Assembly: GCF_030272615.1 (NCBI RefSeq)
Contig: NC_081405.1
Location: forward strand, 26,926,272 to 26,990,271
Direction of reading: 5' to 3'
Source of the DNA: Cryptomeria japonica
Lineage: Eukaryota; Streptophyta; Pinopsida; Cupressales; Cupressaceae
DNA length: 64,000 bases
In this document: positions 1 through 11,870 of the stretch, piece by piece
Position numbering within the stretch: the stretch's first letter is position 1
Layout of the letters: the number at the start of each line of letters is the position of its first letter
Made by a program: the position numbers and the translations under genes
Notes under the pieces: model-generated
Database searches by the model: none
Seen by the model: only the letters and a program-made list of their open reading frames with translations
What the model was told of the DNA's origin: nothing

Positions 1-31
<31 letters not shown>

Positions 32-40
32 ATATATATA
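1..40. repeat. CT/TA microsatellite
   Basis: The window opens with about 14 CT dinucleotides followed by a short run of TA. It is cut by the window edge, so its true length is unknown. Nothing recognisable lies between it and about 700. Confidence 0.95.
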
Positions 41-699
41 AACTTGGTATTATCTATCATGAATAAATGGTGATAGATAACACATAAGTAGGATTAGTTT
101 TAAAAAATCATGTCTGATGTAAAGATAAGATAGGGTAAGATAAATTTATTGATGTCCAACAAGTGACCACAAATGGGTCAATGGGACTGAAGAGTACAAA
201 CAAAGGGGGCTGCCACCAGCGGGGACACCAAATGGTGACCAATGAAAAACAAAAACAACAGAGGCAACCAAAACAACAAGGAGGACGGAGGGTCGAGCAG
301 GTGACCCCCGAGCCACCAAGCCAATCCTAAGAAGGTGGAGCAGTGGAGAAAAACCTCAAGACCGAAGGGTAAGCTGTGATTAAAATTAGGGGTCAGGTCA
401 GCAATCATCTTATGAGCCAAGAGGTAAAAACCTATACATTGTGGAACATTGGAAAGCACGAACGGGTTGTTTCATTGGTGCCATGTGTAATTATCTCTTG
501 TAATAAAGTGTTTCTCAATGATTTGGAAGTGGGATATGGGGGTAGATGTCTTTGGTATGGATTTTTTTATCTGGATTTTGAGGAAGGCTATTACAAAAGT
601 TAATATGTGAATTCTAAAATAAAAATAAAGTAAACTTAAGTTATCAACTTTAACTAACTAAATGAAGCTGAAATTTTGAAAAGTTCGTTCAAAATTTCA

Positions 700-1431
700 A
701 ATTGCTTGATTTGCAATGACAATCCAGTGATTTGCATGCATTTATCTTACACTCAATCAAACAAATGTAGATTGTGGAGATTTTCCTTCTCATTTGCATA
801 TATACATAATTGGAGCTAAAAGGTGTCCTCTCGTATTCCAAGGAGGAAATCCAAGGGGTGGATACATTTGGAATGAGGAGTCTTCTTTGGACTCCTTGTT
901 TGGTGCTTTAGAGCTCTTGGCATGTCTATATAAACAACTCCCTTGATGTAGAATTAAGGAGGAACAATTGAATGTAGAGTTACTCTACACAAACAATGAC
1001 ATGTTAGAGATTGTTTATAGGTACACAGGTGCTGCCATGCTTGAAGCAAAGAGGATTTTTTTGAGGATAATGAATACTTGGCCTTTTTTCCTGGTGGAGT
1101 TTTTTCCTGCTTGTAAATCTTGTGTATTGTGATGCTCTTATGTTGCTGATTTGTGCCTCTATTTTGCTATCTTATGATGATGTTATGTTTTATTTATTGC
1201 TGATATAAGTTTACATAAGGTAGAGTTAATAAGCATGATAGGAAGACTGATTTTTAGCTTCATAAAGGAGGAGGATCTAAGCATGGTATTTTAGATTTGC
1301 ATATAAGTTTCAAATTTTCATATTGTAATATTCCGAGCCTTGTATCTCATCCATTGAAGTCATATCTTGATTTTTTGGATAGAGATTGAATTCTCCAACA
1401 TTTGGTAGTAGAGCCTATATCTCTCTCAACA
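700..1431 (+). mobile_element. 5' LTR (3' part) of large element H
   Basis: The segment at 816-1010 matches 17,655-17,835 in the 3' LTR, including the GAGGAAATCCAAGG block, the TTTGGAATGAGGAGTC-like block, and a TATATAAA-type box followed by GAACAATTGAATGTAGAG. The LTR ends CTCAACA at 1431 and is followed by a primer-binding site. The left boundary is unclear because the TGTTAGG start seen in the 3' copy was not found here. The element is plus strand. Confidence 0.55.
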
Positions 1432-1446
1432 TTTGGTATCAAAGCT
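1403..1446 (+). promoter_or_regulatory. Primer-binding site of H, present twice
   Basis: Two copies of the junction stand about 31-34 bp apart. CCAACA-TT-TGGTAGTAGAGCC has its tRNA-like part from 1403, and CTCAACA-TT-TGGTATCAAAGCT has its tRNA-like part from 1434. Both resemble the TGGTATCAGAGC site complementary to initiator methionine tRNA used by plant Ty1-copia elements. The doubling looks like a short tandem duplication across the LTR/PBS junction, followed by divergence. Confidence 0.6.
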
Positions 1447-2600
1447 AAAGGTTAATTGGTTTTGGGTGTTCCTTTGTTTTTTGATTTCTTAGTTTGGCAA
1501 GTTTGTTGGAATTTGTTAAAAAGGATTTAAAGTTTGTTGGAGGTTTGTGGAGGTGCAATGAATGTTTGGTGAGTTAACTTTGTTTTGCAAATATATGAGA
1601 TTGGAAGCCATGGATATTGCCAATGTGATCTATGTTGGGCATTGGAAGATCATGATTGTGGATCTTCATGGAGTTGGTTATGTTTTGGCAACTTGGAGTA
1701 CTTGTTTGACAATATGTGTGTATCCTTTTGTTTGGTGGTTTTGTTCCCTTTTTAGTGTAGTCATATGTAGTTAGAAGGTGTTTATGTTGGATGGGTACTT
1801 TTGACATCGTGGTCACATGAAGAAACACTAGTAGCTATTTGGACTACAAAATGGAGTGTTTATGTTGGCTTCATGGTTTTAATCCTTGGTTACTTGAAAC
1901 CTTTGCAAGATAAGCCATTGACCTTTTTGCAAGTTGTGGAGTTGATATGTTTCATATGTTATAGGCTCCTGGACAACTTGGTTTTCCTATTCGGTTGCAG
2001 TTTTCTCTTGTTTTCAGTTGTGGGTTTTGTAGATTTGTGCTTATTCCATTGTTTAGATGAGATGTTTGATGTGAATAACTAGATATTTAAGTGGACTTCA
2101 AATTTACAGAGATAGTTTTGCAGGTTTTACTCATTAAACTAAAATTTTTGGCGTGTAGATCTGTGATAAGATTGTATTCAGGGTGTTCTAGATGAAGATA
2201 GTTACAGGTTTGCATGGTTGCTAGAAGATTCTTATTGATCTATGGTTGCTTGCTCATATGTGGGTTTGTTTGGCAAATTAGGTTTATCGTTGATTTTGCT
2301 GTTTTTTGTATTGGAAATCCACATATTATGTCAAATTATCTCTGTGTTGCCTGATACTGATGTGGAATTGAATCTATTTTTAGTATTTTGACATTGGACC
2401 GTTGACTATATTTCTCTTTTGAGATGTTGCATATCTGTAGATTTTGTAAATTTTTTTGATGTGGATTTTGTTTGAGAGGCTTGTTCTTTGTTGACCGTCA
2501 TTATATCGGTATGTTGATTGCAGCGACAAGAGGATATTTTGGGAGTACTTGATATAGTTGTTCATATGAATCTATAGTAGTAATTTATAGTGCATCTACT
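1447..2600 (+). mobile_element. Internal region of H, no coding sequence seen
   Basis: TG-rich sequence follows the primer-binding site. No gag, protease, integrase or reverse transcriptase motif is visible in any frame, and the open frames are short. Similar TG-rich sequence resumes at 6349-6659, 12,631-13,525 and 16,189-17,247, between the inserted elements. H is best described as a non-autonomous, LARD-like element; this is inference from the LTR, primer site and polypurine evidence. Confidence 0.4.
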
Positions 2601-5149
2601 TGATGATGTGTTTTTTATGACACCTACAACATAGAATAAAATACCAAGGTATCTTATCTTCTCTTGAACAAAATCTCCTCAAATGCTAAACTTCGTGATC
2701 ATACGAGGTGACTCCAAGCTTCCAAATATCAGGTCTTGATGCGTGGATAAGCTCTATGGTTTGATGTGATATTGCTGGAATCACAAGGGGGACTTATGTT
2801 TGTACTTGAATGTTGTTGGAACTTAGATCATCTAATATTGTAATTTTGTGATGCTTTTCTATCTCGAACTTGAATAAGAAAAAGGATAAAAGGAGGAAGG
2901 GTTTAGAGAGACTAATCTATTCCTAGAATGTAAGAGACTATGTATAACTTAGTGAAATTCTACTAGACTTTTTTTTGCCATGCAAAGAACAACTCTACAA
3001 AGCTAGTGCGATCTTCTAAGGTAATTGTATGATGTTCAAATCACCACCAACAACATAGACACCATCAATGCGATGCAATTGAAGTTGAGCTTATATAAAG
3101 AGTTTAGTTGACCACGCAAAGTATTTAGCAATCAACAAAACACAAGTAGTATGAACATGCAAATTTCACCATTAATCATCCACAATAACTTCCATCCATC
3201 CTATCAACATTAAAGCAAATGAGAAGTAGAGACCATGCAAATTGTTGAATCAACATATGAAATTCACCTTATCTTCAATGAAAATAATATGCTTCTTGCC
3301 ACAAAGTCTTGGCAACATCCATTTCTAATTATCTGGCTGCTAATTAATATCTATTAACCTTTACAAATGAGGAGCACAAGCCTTTTATAGAGCTCCCTTT
3401 ACAAATGAATGGCCCAGATCAAATCCAAATCAATGGCCAATATTGAAAGATAGAAACCCTAATTAGGGTTTGTTACACCCATTACATAACATTTAATGCT
3501 TGACCAATGATTAAATTACATTTTTGGACACATGTCCTTTGAATGTTGACCAATGAATGATGAGGTTAGGTACATCAAACTTTGTGCCTCCACATGTGGT
3601 AGTTATCCTCCTCATTGGATGAGTTAAGTGCACTGAATCTGGATGCCTTGACTTGGAATGATGTGATTGGGTTGGTGATGACTAAACACCACCTCAGCTT
3701 ACTCTTTGTAACTCATCACAAGTGTTTACTATTTCATGATGTTGATTTTGATCTTGCGATGATGAATCCTTGCATTCTTCCTTTGCAACGTTGGTGAGTG
3801 TTCATCATGTGGAGGAATCCGCTTCCTTGCCTTGCTTGATCTCTCCTATTGTGAAGTCTTCTCTCATGATTTTGATGTAGACACCGTGATATCTATGCTG
3901 GATCCTCCCTTTGTTCATGACGTGCTTGGATAGCTTGCCCTGATGTGAGGAAGTATGTCCATGTGTATGTGGTGTATTTGCATGTAGAGTCTCTCCTTCA
4001 CACTTTCTAGCCTTGATCATCATTTATGCCTTGATTGTGAAGCTCTACATCTTGATGAGTTTCATCTTCAAGTCCTTTTCACCATCCCCTTTTCCTTAGT
4101 CGTACCCCTTGATTTACTCAGTTCTAAATTAGTGTACTTGCTGATTGCACCTCATCCTCAGTCAGGTTCGCATCTTACAATCTAGGTCTGCCTCTCTTGG
4201 ATTCTTGCTGAAATGTGAGCATTGTCTTTGCTTAGAGCTTGCTGATGTTGAGTTCCTCCGTTTAATTTCTTGGATAGCTTGATCTTGCATCATTGATGGT
4301 GAAGTCTTTCATCTTCAACTTGCTCCCTCAATGTCTTCTTCCTCACAATTCCTTGCACACACTCCCTGCATTAGACTTAAAAAGGACATAATTTTTATCA
4401 AAACACCAGAAATGGAAACAATATCACACAAAATTTATACTTTCTAAAATCTTTTCAAATCTGGTCATTAATCTCAAAGCTGGAACTGATGTTGGTTGAC
4501 TTGTAATCTGATCAAATTATGCTCAAATCAGAATGCCCTAGGTGGAGAAATTCGCCAAAATGAGGTCTGATTGTTACTTTTCCTTGATTCTTGATGCACG
4601 AAATTTGCTATCTAGAGTTTCAGTGGTGTCTTGATTATCATTCTTGTCTTGGAGTTGTGATGTCTTTCTCTTAATCCACGCATCAAAACCTTTGGAAATA
4701 CACAGTTAGAACTTTTGAAATGATGTTCCAGATCTGATTATTGCTCTGTTGTTGATGAAATCTACTTAGATCTGGGTAGGAAAGACTTATTTCTTCTTAA
4801 TAATCTCATTCCAGTCACTTCAACTCACTGATTTTGTTTAGTTCTGAGATTGGTTCTAACTTCTATCTTTTCTGAATGTGTACCTTTGCTTGCAGATTTC
4901 TCTTACTGTGGCTGGTCTGCACCTAATTTGCTTGAGCCTGTTCCTGAATGCTGGGAAAACTTGTCTGATGTAAGAATCCTGAAAACAAAGAGGCATATAA
5001 CAAATTCACAGTAGACCAGGCTCCAAATTCACCTAAATGCTGATGAAGAAATGTAAATTCGCTGATGTAGAATGCCATCAGATCTGCTCCTAAAGTCTGA
5101 GTTTTCTCTGCTTTATTTGTTTGCAATTCGAATTGTATTGGTGTGCAAA

Positions 5150-5295
5150 TGAAAGATTTCATGACCTAGGTCGGGGATTGTAGCAAGTGAAGGAATAATG
5201 CTACTACCTAGGTCGTGGATTTGAGTAAGTGAAAGAAAAATGCCACCTAGGTCATGGATTTGAGTGAGTGAAGGAAAATCATGACTTGTGCTTTG
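5150..5295 (-). repeat. Three-copy ~48-bp tandem repeat in W0
   Basis: The plus strand repeats CACCTAGGTC(A/G)TGGATTTGAG followed by an AGTGAAGGAAAAATGC-like tail about three times. It sits in the upstream (U3-like) part of W0, in roughly the place where W2 carries its hairpin array and W3 its GTGGAAA array. The open frame across it, with a repeating SLTQIHDLG peptide, is probably an artefact of the repeat. Confidence 0.7.
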
Positions 5296-5752
5296 AGTTG
5301 ACCACTTCATTGCTTGCCTAAGTTGATCATTTCAATGCTTTCACCAAGTTTTATTTGATTCAATCATAGGGTTGACTTGGTGTTTTCTTTACTTTCAACA
5401 TCACCTAGACCTTGATCGATCTTCATCAAGCACTTCATCTTAGTTGATGGATCATCACTTCTTGATCGTTCCTTGCCTCTACGCTCTAGCCTGAGGAAGT
5501 CTACTTGCTTGCTTGACTACTCTTCACACCTAAGACTTACCTTGACCCGACTTTAAGGTCACACTGTGAAGCATCACCCAACGACTACCTTGAATCTCAT
5601 CTATCATATCCTTATGAAAAAGGCATTGTATCCTTTCATAATCAACAGGTTAAAGACTCAAACTATTGCCAAGCTAGACGACTAAGCTAAAACAACCACA
5701 CTACCAAGCAAAAGTGGGGGTCACCATTTGCAATGGGGCAATGTGTGAAAAC

Positions 5753-5828
5753 CTAAGTTATCGGTTCAGGTTCGGGCTCAGATTCGGGCATGTGAACTCG
5801 GTTTGTGGGTCGGGATCGTCCGTACATG

Positions 5829-5885
<57 letters not shown>

Positions 5886-6326
5886 GTATTATATATAAAA
5901 ATTTAAAGAAATATACAAATTATAAAACTGAGTACATTTGATATTATGATTTTATTATTGATCTATGCCAAATGCCAATTGATAGTTCATAATTGAATTG
6001 GAAGATGGAACAATGCAAAATGGCAGAAGAAAAACATTTAATAGTATGCTACATAATCATTGATCAATGTGTGAGGAAAACCCAACGATAGAAGGGGTGC
6101 TTTTAGGGACATTTAAGAGTTTTTGGATGCAAAAAAAGGTCAAAAATGTCTATTTTTGTTATGTTTTGGTGCTCAATGCCTTTGGATATGCCCGGGTTTG
6201 TACCTGGCGAACCCAAACCCCTGGTTACATACCCATAGCGAACCCAGATGAACCCCTGGGCGAATCGGAACCCAAGCAAACCTGGCTCGGGTGCATTGAC
6301 CAAATTAGGCGAACCCGGTTACTTAG
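5753..6326. mobile_element. hAT-like element a (574 bp)
   Basis: The ends are inverted: CTAAGTTATCGG on the left, and CTAAGTAACCGG as the complement of the right end. The flanks are GTGAAAAC (5745-5752) and GTGAAACT (6327-6334), an imperfect 8-bp target duplication. Removing the element and one flank restores GTGTGAAACTGTCAC, which matches the uninterrupted sequence in W3 (41,957-41,968) and W2 (61,141-61,154). GGTTCGGG motifs crowd the left end and their complement CGAACCC the right, like the subterminal transposase-binding repeats of hAT elements. A (TA)n tract fills 5828-5884. No transposase is present. Confidence 0.75.
5828..5884. repeat. (TA)n microsatellite
   Basis: An almost uninterrupted TA dinucleotide run with one GT interruption lies inside hAT-like element a. 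Confidence 0.95.
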
Positions 6327-6879
6327 GTGAAACTGTCACGTCACAACTTGGTTACTTCAGTAGAGTTTTTGCAATGATATCGGTCATGATGCCATGTATA
6401 ACTTAGCATCACTTTAGCGGAAGCTTTTTGTAGCTACATAATATGCTGTATCTTCTTTGTTTCAAAATTTTTGTTCAAAGTTGTAGTGTGTAGTGAGCCA
6501 TGGATAATCTTTAATTAGAAGATGGATGGTCTTCTATGGTGTTTGTTAGTGTTATGGATGGGCTCTTGGATTCTGTTTCATCTACCGTGAGTTCTTTGAC
6601 ATCTTGGGTTCATTGTTAGAAGATGGTTATCATGATGCTTGAAGAGCTTGGTTACATGGTGTTGTGACCTAATCACCCATCACCCCATCCTAGATAGGGA
6701 CCCCCTAACTTGTAGGCCCTCTTGGTCTTTTGGTCTTGGTTTTTTGTGGTTTTTGGTGGCAGTCGAGTTAGTCTCTCCACTTTGCAGGTGTTTGAGGGTG
6801 ATTTGGACTTAATCTGCTTTTCGTTTGAGCGAGTTTGGTGAAGTCTCGGGCCTGTTTTGTCTTTTTAGGGTTTTTGCCT

Positions 6880-8170
6880 TTTGTCCTAGATTTTAGGGGT
6901 TTCTGTTAGGGTTTTGAAGAAACCAAACATATGATTGGAATCAGGACCCTTCAAGGAACCTCCCAGTAAAATTTGAGCCAAAACAGAGAAACTTTCTATT
7001 TTTAGAAAGTTCCTATTTTTTAGGGATTTTACCAAGTCCCGGAATGTCGTCATTTTGCCAAAAATCAAACTTACTATTTTTAGCAAGTTTCTATTTATAG
7101 CAAGTCATTCTTGTGTCTTGTCTAGGGATCTAAAGCTGACACTTTAAAGGTTTCTATATTTGGAAAGTTTGCTCCGATAGGATCATTCGAGCAAGGTGAC
7201 AAAGATCATGCATTTGTAACTACTTCTAATTCCGGAAAGTCAGAAAGCAGACAAAGAGAGCTAGAAAATGGAAGAGTGCTGGAAGCCCATTCTTGAAATG
7301 GAAAGCTCGGGAAATTTGCCTTACTTTGGAAAATCATCCCAAATTCTTATATGGTGGCCTGATCCGAAAGAGGCTCAAGATCCATCCAAGTCCGGAAGAA
7401 GCAAGGAATCCGATTCACAATTTGATAAAATTCCTCTTGCAGTGCAAAATAGCGCCTTAGACTAATGGAAAGTGCCAAATTGAGGGGTGCTTGGAGGCAT
7501 GAAAAATGATCAAATTCCAAGACATGGTGAATTCCATACTTAAGCTTGAAGATTGAAAATTTGTCTAAGGCATGAAAGTCAAAGGGTCAAGGAGGAATCA
7601 AAAGTAAAAAATTCCCTCGGGCAAATTTTTGAATTTTCTATTTTTAGACATCGAATCTTATCAGAATGTGGAAAATTTTAAAGATTTAGAATCGTGGTGA
7701 ATTTCTCTATCCAATGAACTTGGCTCCTAAATTTTAGGGGGATCCTTAAAAAATAGGGGATTTTGAAAAGGGTGTGAAAATTCCTTCAGAAGCAAAAGGC
7801 AACGAGTTAGAATGAAATCAAGCAAATCTTGAAAAATCTTTCAATTTCCCTCCGAAATTTGAAAGAGTGGAAGTTAATGAGTTGGCGAAGAGAATCTTCC
7901 AAGTATGATGCATGGCTTAGTGCATTTAATGAAACTTCTAAATTCGAACTCACTCACAAGGGAAGTTTCTTTTGCATGGCGTAGTGATTGGGAAAGTATG
8001 ATGCATCATAAATTCAATTGCTAATTTGACGCCTCCTAACTTAGCAAGACAATTTGAAGGTTTCTATAAAAGCATGGAGAGGCATTTCATTTCTCACGTG
8101 TAGGATTCAGGAAAGAAGAATTGGAGAAGTGAAGGGTGGTCATACTTAGTCTTTGTTTTCATCATTTCCA
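6880..8170 (+). other. Leader part of P, upstream of its ORF
   Basis: Non-coding. It contains short hairpin-forming motifs of the type CTATTTTTAG...CTATTTTTTAGG (6990-7110) like those in the X and Y LTRs. A TCTATAAAAGCATGG box near 8066 and a pyrimidine tract ending TTTTCAG just before the first good ATG (8185) could be a promoter and a splice acceptor; neither is proven. Confidence 0.4.
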
Positions 8171-8172
8171 AG

Positions 8173-11100
8173 TTGCTTTTCAGGATGGAGGAATCAAGGC
8201 AGGCAACTACCCTCTCCAGGAAGGCATTGATCAAGGTAGAGATGAAAGGTTTCCTTCCTCGTTCTCGGATGAAATCTAGATGGGAGGAAATCAGCGATAC
8301 AAATTTGGTTACATTCAATCTGGCTGCATTCAAGATCAGAATGTTCGGGACAGCAGGGCATAGTTCATCACCAACAGCTGTCAAAATTGTCAAGAGTGGA
8401 ATTGTTGCGGCAACTGATTTTCCTCCTGCTATCCAATGTCCAGACTTGATTCTGGAGTGTGCAAAACATTAGAATTTGGAGCGAAAGACAATTTCAACGT
8501 CAAATGGCAAGTTGATGGCAGCATTGACTCCAGAGTCAATTGGTGAGGCTTTCAAAATTCCTTCGCACTATTCCATGACATATAGGACCGGCAGCAGAGC
8601 TAAGGCAGTGTATGAAGCAGGTCCTGCCAGGTGTGCTGATTTGATTAATAAACAATGGTTGCTGAAGCCCAGGATGCATGCCTCGAAGATGCCAAAGACT
8701 CTCACTATCTTTGAGTTCAAGCAGGAATATGTGGACTTGATAAAGATGCTGAGTAGAGTAATGGGGTGTTCACATTCTATGAAATTTGAAACCTGGATGT
8801 TCTTTTACATAGGTGAGATCATGAATGCAAATGGGCTAGTTGATTGGGCCAGATTGATCAGTCATTACTTGCACGAATAGTTGAAAAACTTAAAAGAAAA
8901 AAGGTCCCTGTCCTTCTTCCTGAGCTCCTACCTGATCTATATGCTTGCGCGAAGGGGAGGATTTGATGGTTTGCTAGCAAGTGGAATCATGGGTTGCGGA
9001 CCAGCACAACTGAAAATACATGAGTGTTATCCCTAGCTGCATCTTCACAATGTTAGTTCTTATAGGTTGGCGAATGACACCTTCACTATGTACTTGACAC
9101 GGCTTATGCAAAAGAAGTTGCATGTAAGGGTGTCGCTGCAAGCAAGTGCTCGGTCCAGAAGAATCGAGCTACATTCTTGCAATTTCCTAAATTCACCTAA
9201 ATCAGGACGCAAGGATTCTCATTCCAGTCATACAAGTTGCCAAGGTATCCATTAGACAAGCTCATATTGCTGGAGCTGATGAGACAGTTAACAACCTATG
9301 ATCAATTAAAGAAGAAGAAGCAATCAATTGAATTCCCAGTTGTCCTAGGCGACTTCATGGAAATATGTCCAAGCTTGGAGGCCGTTGAGAGTGCAGCAAG
9401 GGAATTGGCATTCTATCGCCTGCCATTTTATACATCTAGGGCCCAGTATGATCCTTACCGCCAAATCAGGAAGGTTGCTGGCGTCAAATTCATACACAAG
9501 TTTCACTTAGAAGATTATTGGGCAGGTGCCGAGGATGACCTTGAGGTCCGAAAGAAAATGCCTTCCAGATTGCCCCTTGACACCATCAGGTTAAGTGAAA
9601 TTTACCAGGTGCCAGATCAGGTGAAGGAGGATTCAGATTTGGTGCAACCTAAATTTGAGAAAGTAAAAGATCAGCCCATTCAATTGCCAGATTGGTCAGA
9701 ACCCGAAATTGATGATTTGAATGTCCTGGCTAGACTAGTGCTGAAATTCACTCGGCACTGGATTGACCTGCAGATAAGGAAGTTGGCGGAAGGAAATGTT
9801 CATTTGACATATTAGCTATTGGGAAGTCTAGATTCGCACAGTGAGGCGACCGAAGGCTCTTCACAAGCCTAGGCAGGAGGGGAAGTCCGTATTGATAAAG
9901 GGAAAAATGCCCCAAAGAGACCAAGGACAACAAGGAAGAAGGATATTCAACAGGAAGTTCCAGAGGAGGTTCAACAAGAAGTCCAGCAGGAAGAACCTCC
10001 ACAAAAGAGAGCAACGATAGAGAGGGAGCATTCACCGACGAGTTCGTTGAGTGTACAGGAAGTAGAGATGTTTTCACATCCAGCAGGTCCACCTCTAGAG
10101 AACATTCCGACACCAGATATACTCAGCATTAACGTTTCACAAGGACACAATCAGCCAAGAAGTCAGGATAGCTTCGTGGAAGTTATCCTTGGCGAAATGG
10201 AAGAAGAGTCACGGGAGCAGGAGCACGTAGAGGTTCACAGTCACTCCATCCCCACTCCAGATTGGTTGATAGGAAGGCTGAGAAAGGAACCAAAAAAAGA
10301 AACTGATCCAGCCCGGGAGTTAGAAGAATTGTTGAAAAAGATGGATCAGCCAGTAGAAAGGAAGGCTCCCCGGAAATTCTCTAAGGTTGTAAGGGAAGAG
10401 TCTGGATCCCAGACCCTGCACATTGCTGAACTTGTAGTAGATAAAGACAGGAACGAAATCAGGCAGGAAAATTATGTTATTAGACAGATTGATCTTGGCC
10501 ATGCTTCCATAGGTCAAGTAATGGGAGACTTTGAAGAATCTTCCTTAGCCGTGAAGGAAAAGATGCTGAAATCAAAGGCAAAATGTAAGAGGCCGAGGGA
10601 AGAAAATAGAACCCTATGCGAGTACATCAGAAGTTTCAAAAGGCCCCTCAGGGAGGCAGGTCCTTCATTCACTCCTCCTTCCTCCCTTCCCAAGGAAGTT
10701 GTTGATGATGTGGAAGTTATTAGAGCAATGGCACAAAATTCCAGGGAATGGATAGAGGATGGTTACACTGAAGCGGGAAAATTCATCGAGGACTTGGCTC
10801 AGCTTCATTTAAAGTTTGTGGCCCTCCTGAGCAGATTGGAGACAGCGAAAGGATTGTGGGAGGATGTGCACGTATACCAAGACTTAACCATTCCGCGGCT
10901 CAGGGCTCTGACAAAGATTCCAAGGCAAATTCTGATTGATGGGGAAGTAATTCAAGAGAATGAAGCTTATGACTTTCCCTGATGGTTCTACGTCGTTTGC
11001 TCAGGAAAGAACACCTTCGATAAATTCAGCAGAGTCCTTAACTTTGAAGGATTCCATCAGAGGGGTGTAGGAGGAAATTATCAGTGCAATTGAGGCATTG

Positions 11101-11436
11101 TTTGTAAGGAAACTCAATGACGGTGGAATAACAGTGAACTCCCTGAAATCTCAGTTGCACGAGTTCTTCTTCGTAGGTTTATTCCCTAAGGAACATTTTG
11201 CAAATGTTTCTTCATTTTCCAGTATAGTGAAGAAGACACAGGAAATCATGATGGAGTGGGAGAGCTTCTTTTCCAAGAGCGAGGAAGAAATTGCCTTGAT
11301 GGAATTCGACATTGAAAATGTGCCAAGTGTCTCCATCGGAGAGCTGGAAGCAGTCGTCAACAAATTCATTGCATACGCCATAAATGAACGGGATAATGGT
11401 CGTCCATTCTTGGACGAGAATCTTTTAGTTGAATAG
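8173..11436 (+). pseudogene. Decayed ORF of ~1,090 codons in P, homologous to that in Q
   Basis: Function unknown. One protein is recoverable in pieces: 8173-8880 (in-frame TAG at 8470), 9067-9255, then another frame 9237-10,982 (stops near 9813 and 9870), then 11,098-11,436. It is collinear with the ORF in Q. Shared landmarks in order: an LILECA block; INK(Q/E)W then KPR near 8650; FK(Q/E)EY.DLI then a RVMG motif near 8750; a DTFTMYLT-like block near 9080; LPRY/MPRY then ILLE near 9245; ELAFYR near 9405; a DLN...W(I/V)D segment near 9715; a Lys/Arg-rich stretch near 9890-9940; a REEN.....EYI coiled-coil-like segment near 10,595; and an ERD...(L/F)LE(D/N) C-terminus. The N-terminal third faintly resembles plant transposon-encoded proteins with no known enzyme activity; this is a weak inference. 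No gag zinc knuckle, protease or polymerase motif is visible. Confidence 0.65.
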
Positions 11437-11803
11437 TGGTAGCGAATTTACTGCTGGGGGTATTTTGACTAAGTGGTGGTCCGGTCAATGCATGTCACCA
11501 TCGCATGGGGAATCTTCTTGCATGCAATCGCCTTATTTATGATTCTATGACAGATTCATCGTGCATGTTGCCATCGCATGAAGAATGATGGGCATTTATT
11601 CCTTGCATGGAGATGTTTATTATATTTTGGGCATGATCAATATAGTGGGGTGCATTTAATGCACTAGTGGGCGCTATTTTGGGCTCATGGAATAATTGTA
11701 TATGGGCTTTACGGGGTATTTATTGTTGATTCCCACCTTGTTGCATCTTGAATGGAGAATCTTCTAGGGTGAGACCTTAATTAGGGTTTGCATGGCCTGA
11801 GGC

Positions 11804-11870
11804 CTATATAAAGGGGTGACCCCGCTCATTTGTAAGAGAGGAGGGATTATTATCTAAGATTGTTGCATTA
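11804..11870 (+). promoter_or_regulatory. TATA box and transcription-start region of P
   Basis: CTATATAAAGG at 11,804-11,814 is followed about 20 bases later by CTCATTTGTAAGAGAGG. The same pair, a TATA box then CTCATTTGTAAGAGAG, occurs in Q (minus strand, 19,344 downward), and a TATATAAGCCC / CATTTGTAAAG version occurs in W2. The position, ~820 bp before the 3' end, suggests a U3/R boundary. Confidence 0.6.

Larger units (their letters stand above)
2601..6347 (-). mobile_element. LTR-like unit W0 (W/P/Q family), minus strand
   Basis: In plus coordinates it begins TGATGATGTGTTTTTTA, matching the start of W1 at 55,803, and ends GTCACAAC, matching W2 (GGTCACAACA) and W3. Shared blocks include the AGAATAAAATACC start, CCTAATTAGGGTTTGTTAC near 3455, and the AAAGTGGGGGTC...ATGGGGCAATGTGTGAAA end block at 5711-5750. 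The end block is split by hAT-like element a (5753-6326). Without it the unit is about 3.17 kb. A degenerate TATA box lies near 3390 on the minus strand. No clear target duplication was found, so this is probably an old copy. Confidence 0.6.

Noticed and set aside
5113-5310. Repetitive peptide with SLTQIHDLG units
   Set aside because: It follows directly from a 48-bp DNA tandem repeat of a multiple of three; no other sign of a gene.
8094-8393. Minus-strand open frame of 99 codons
   Set aside because: It is the antisense shadow of the P ORF, which has homology to Q.
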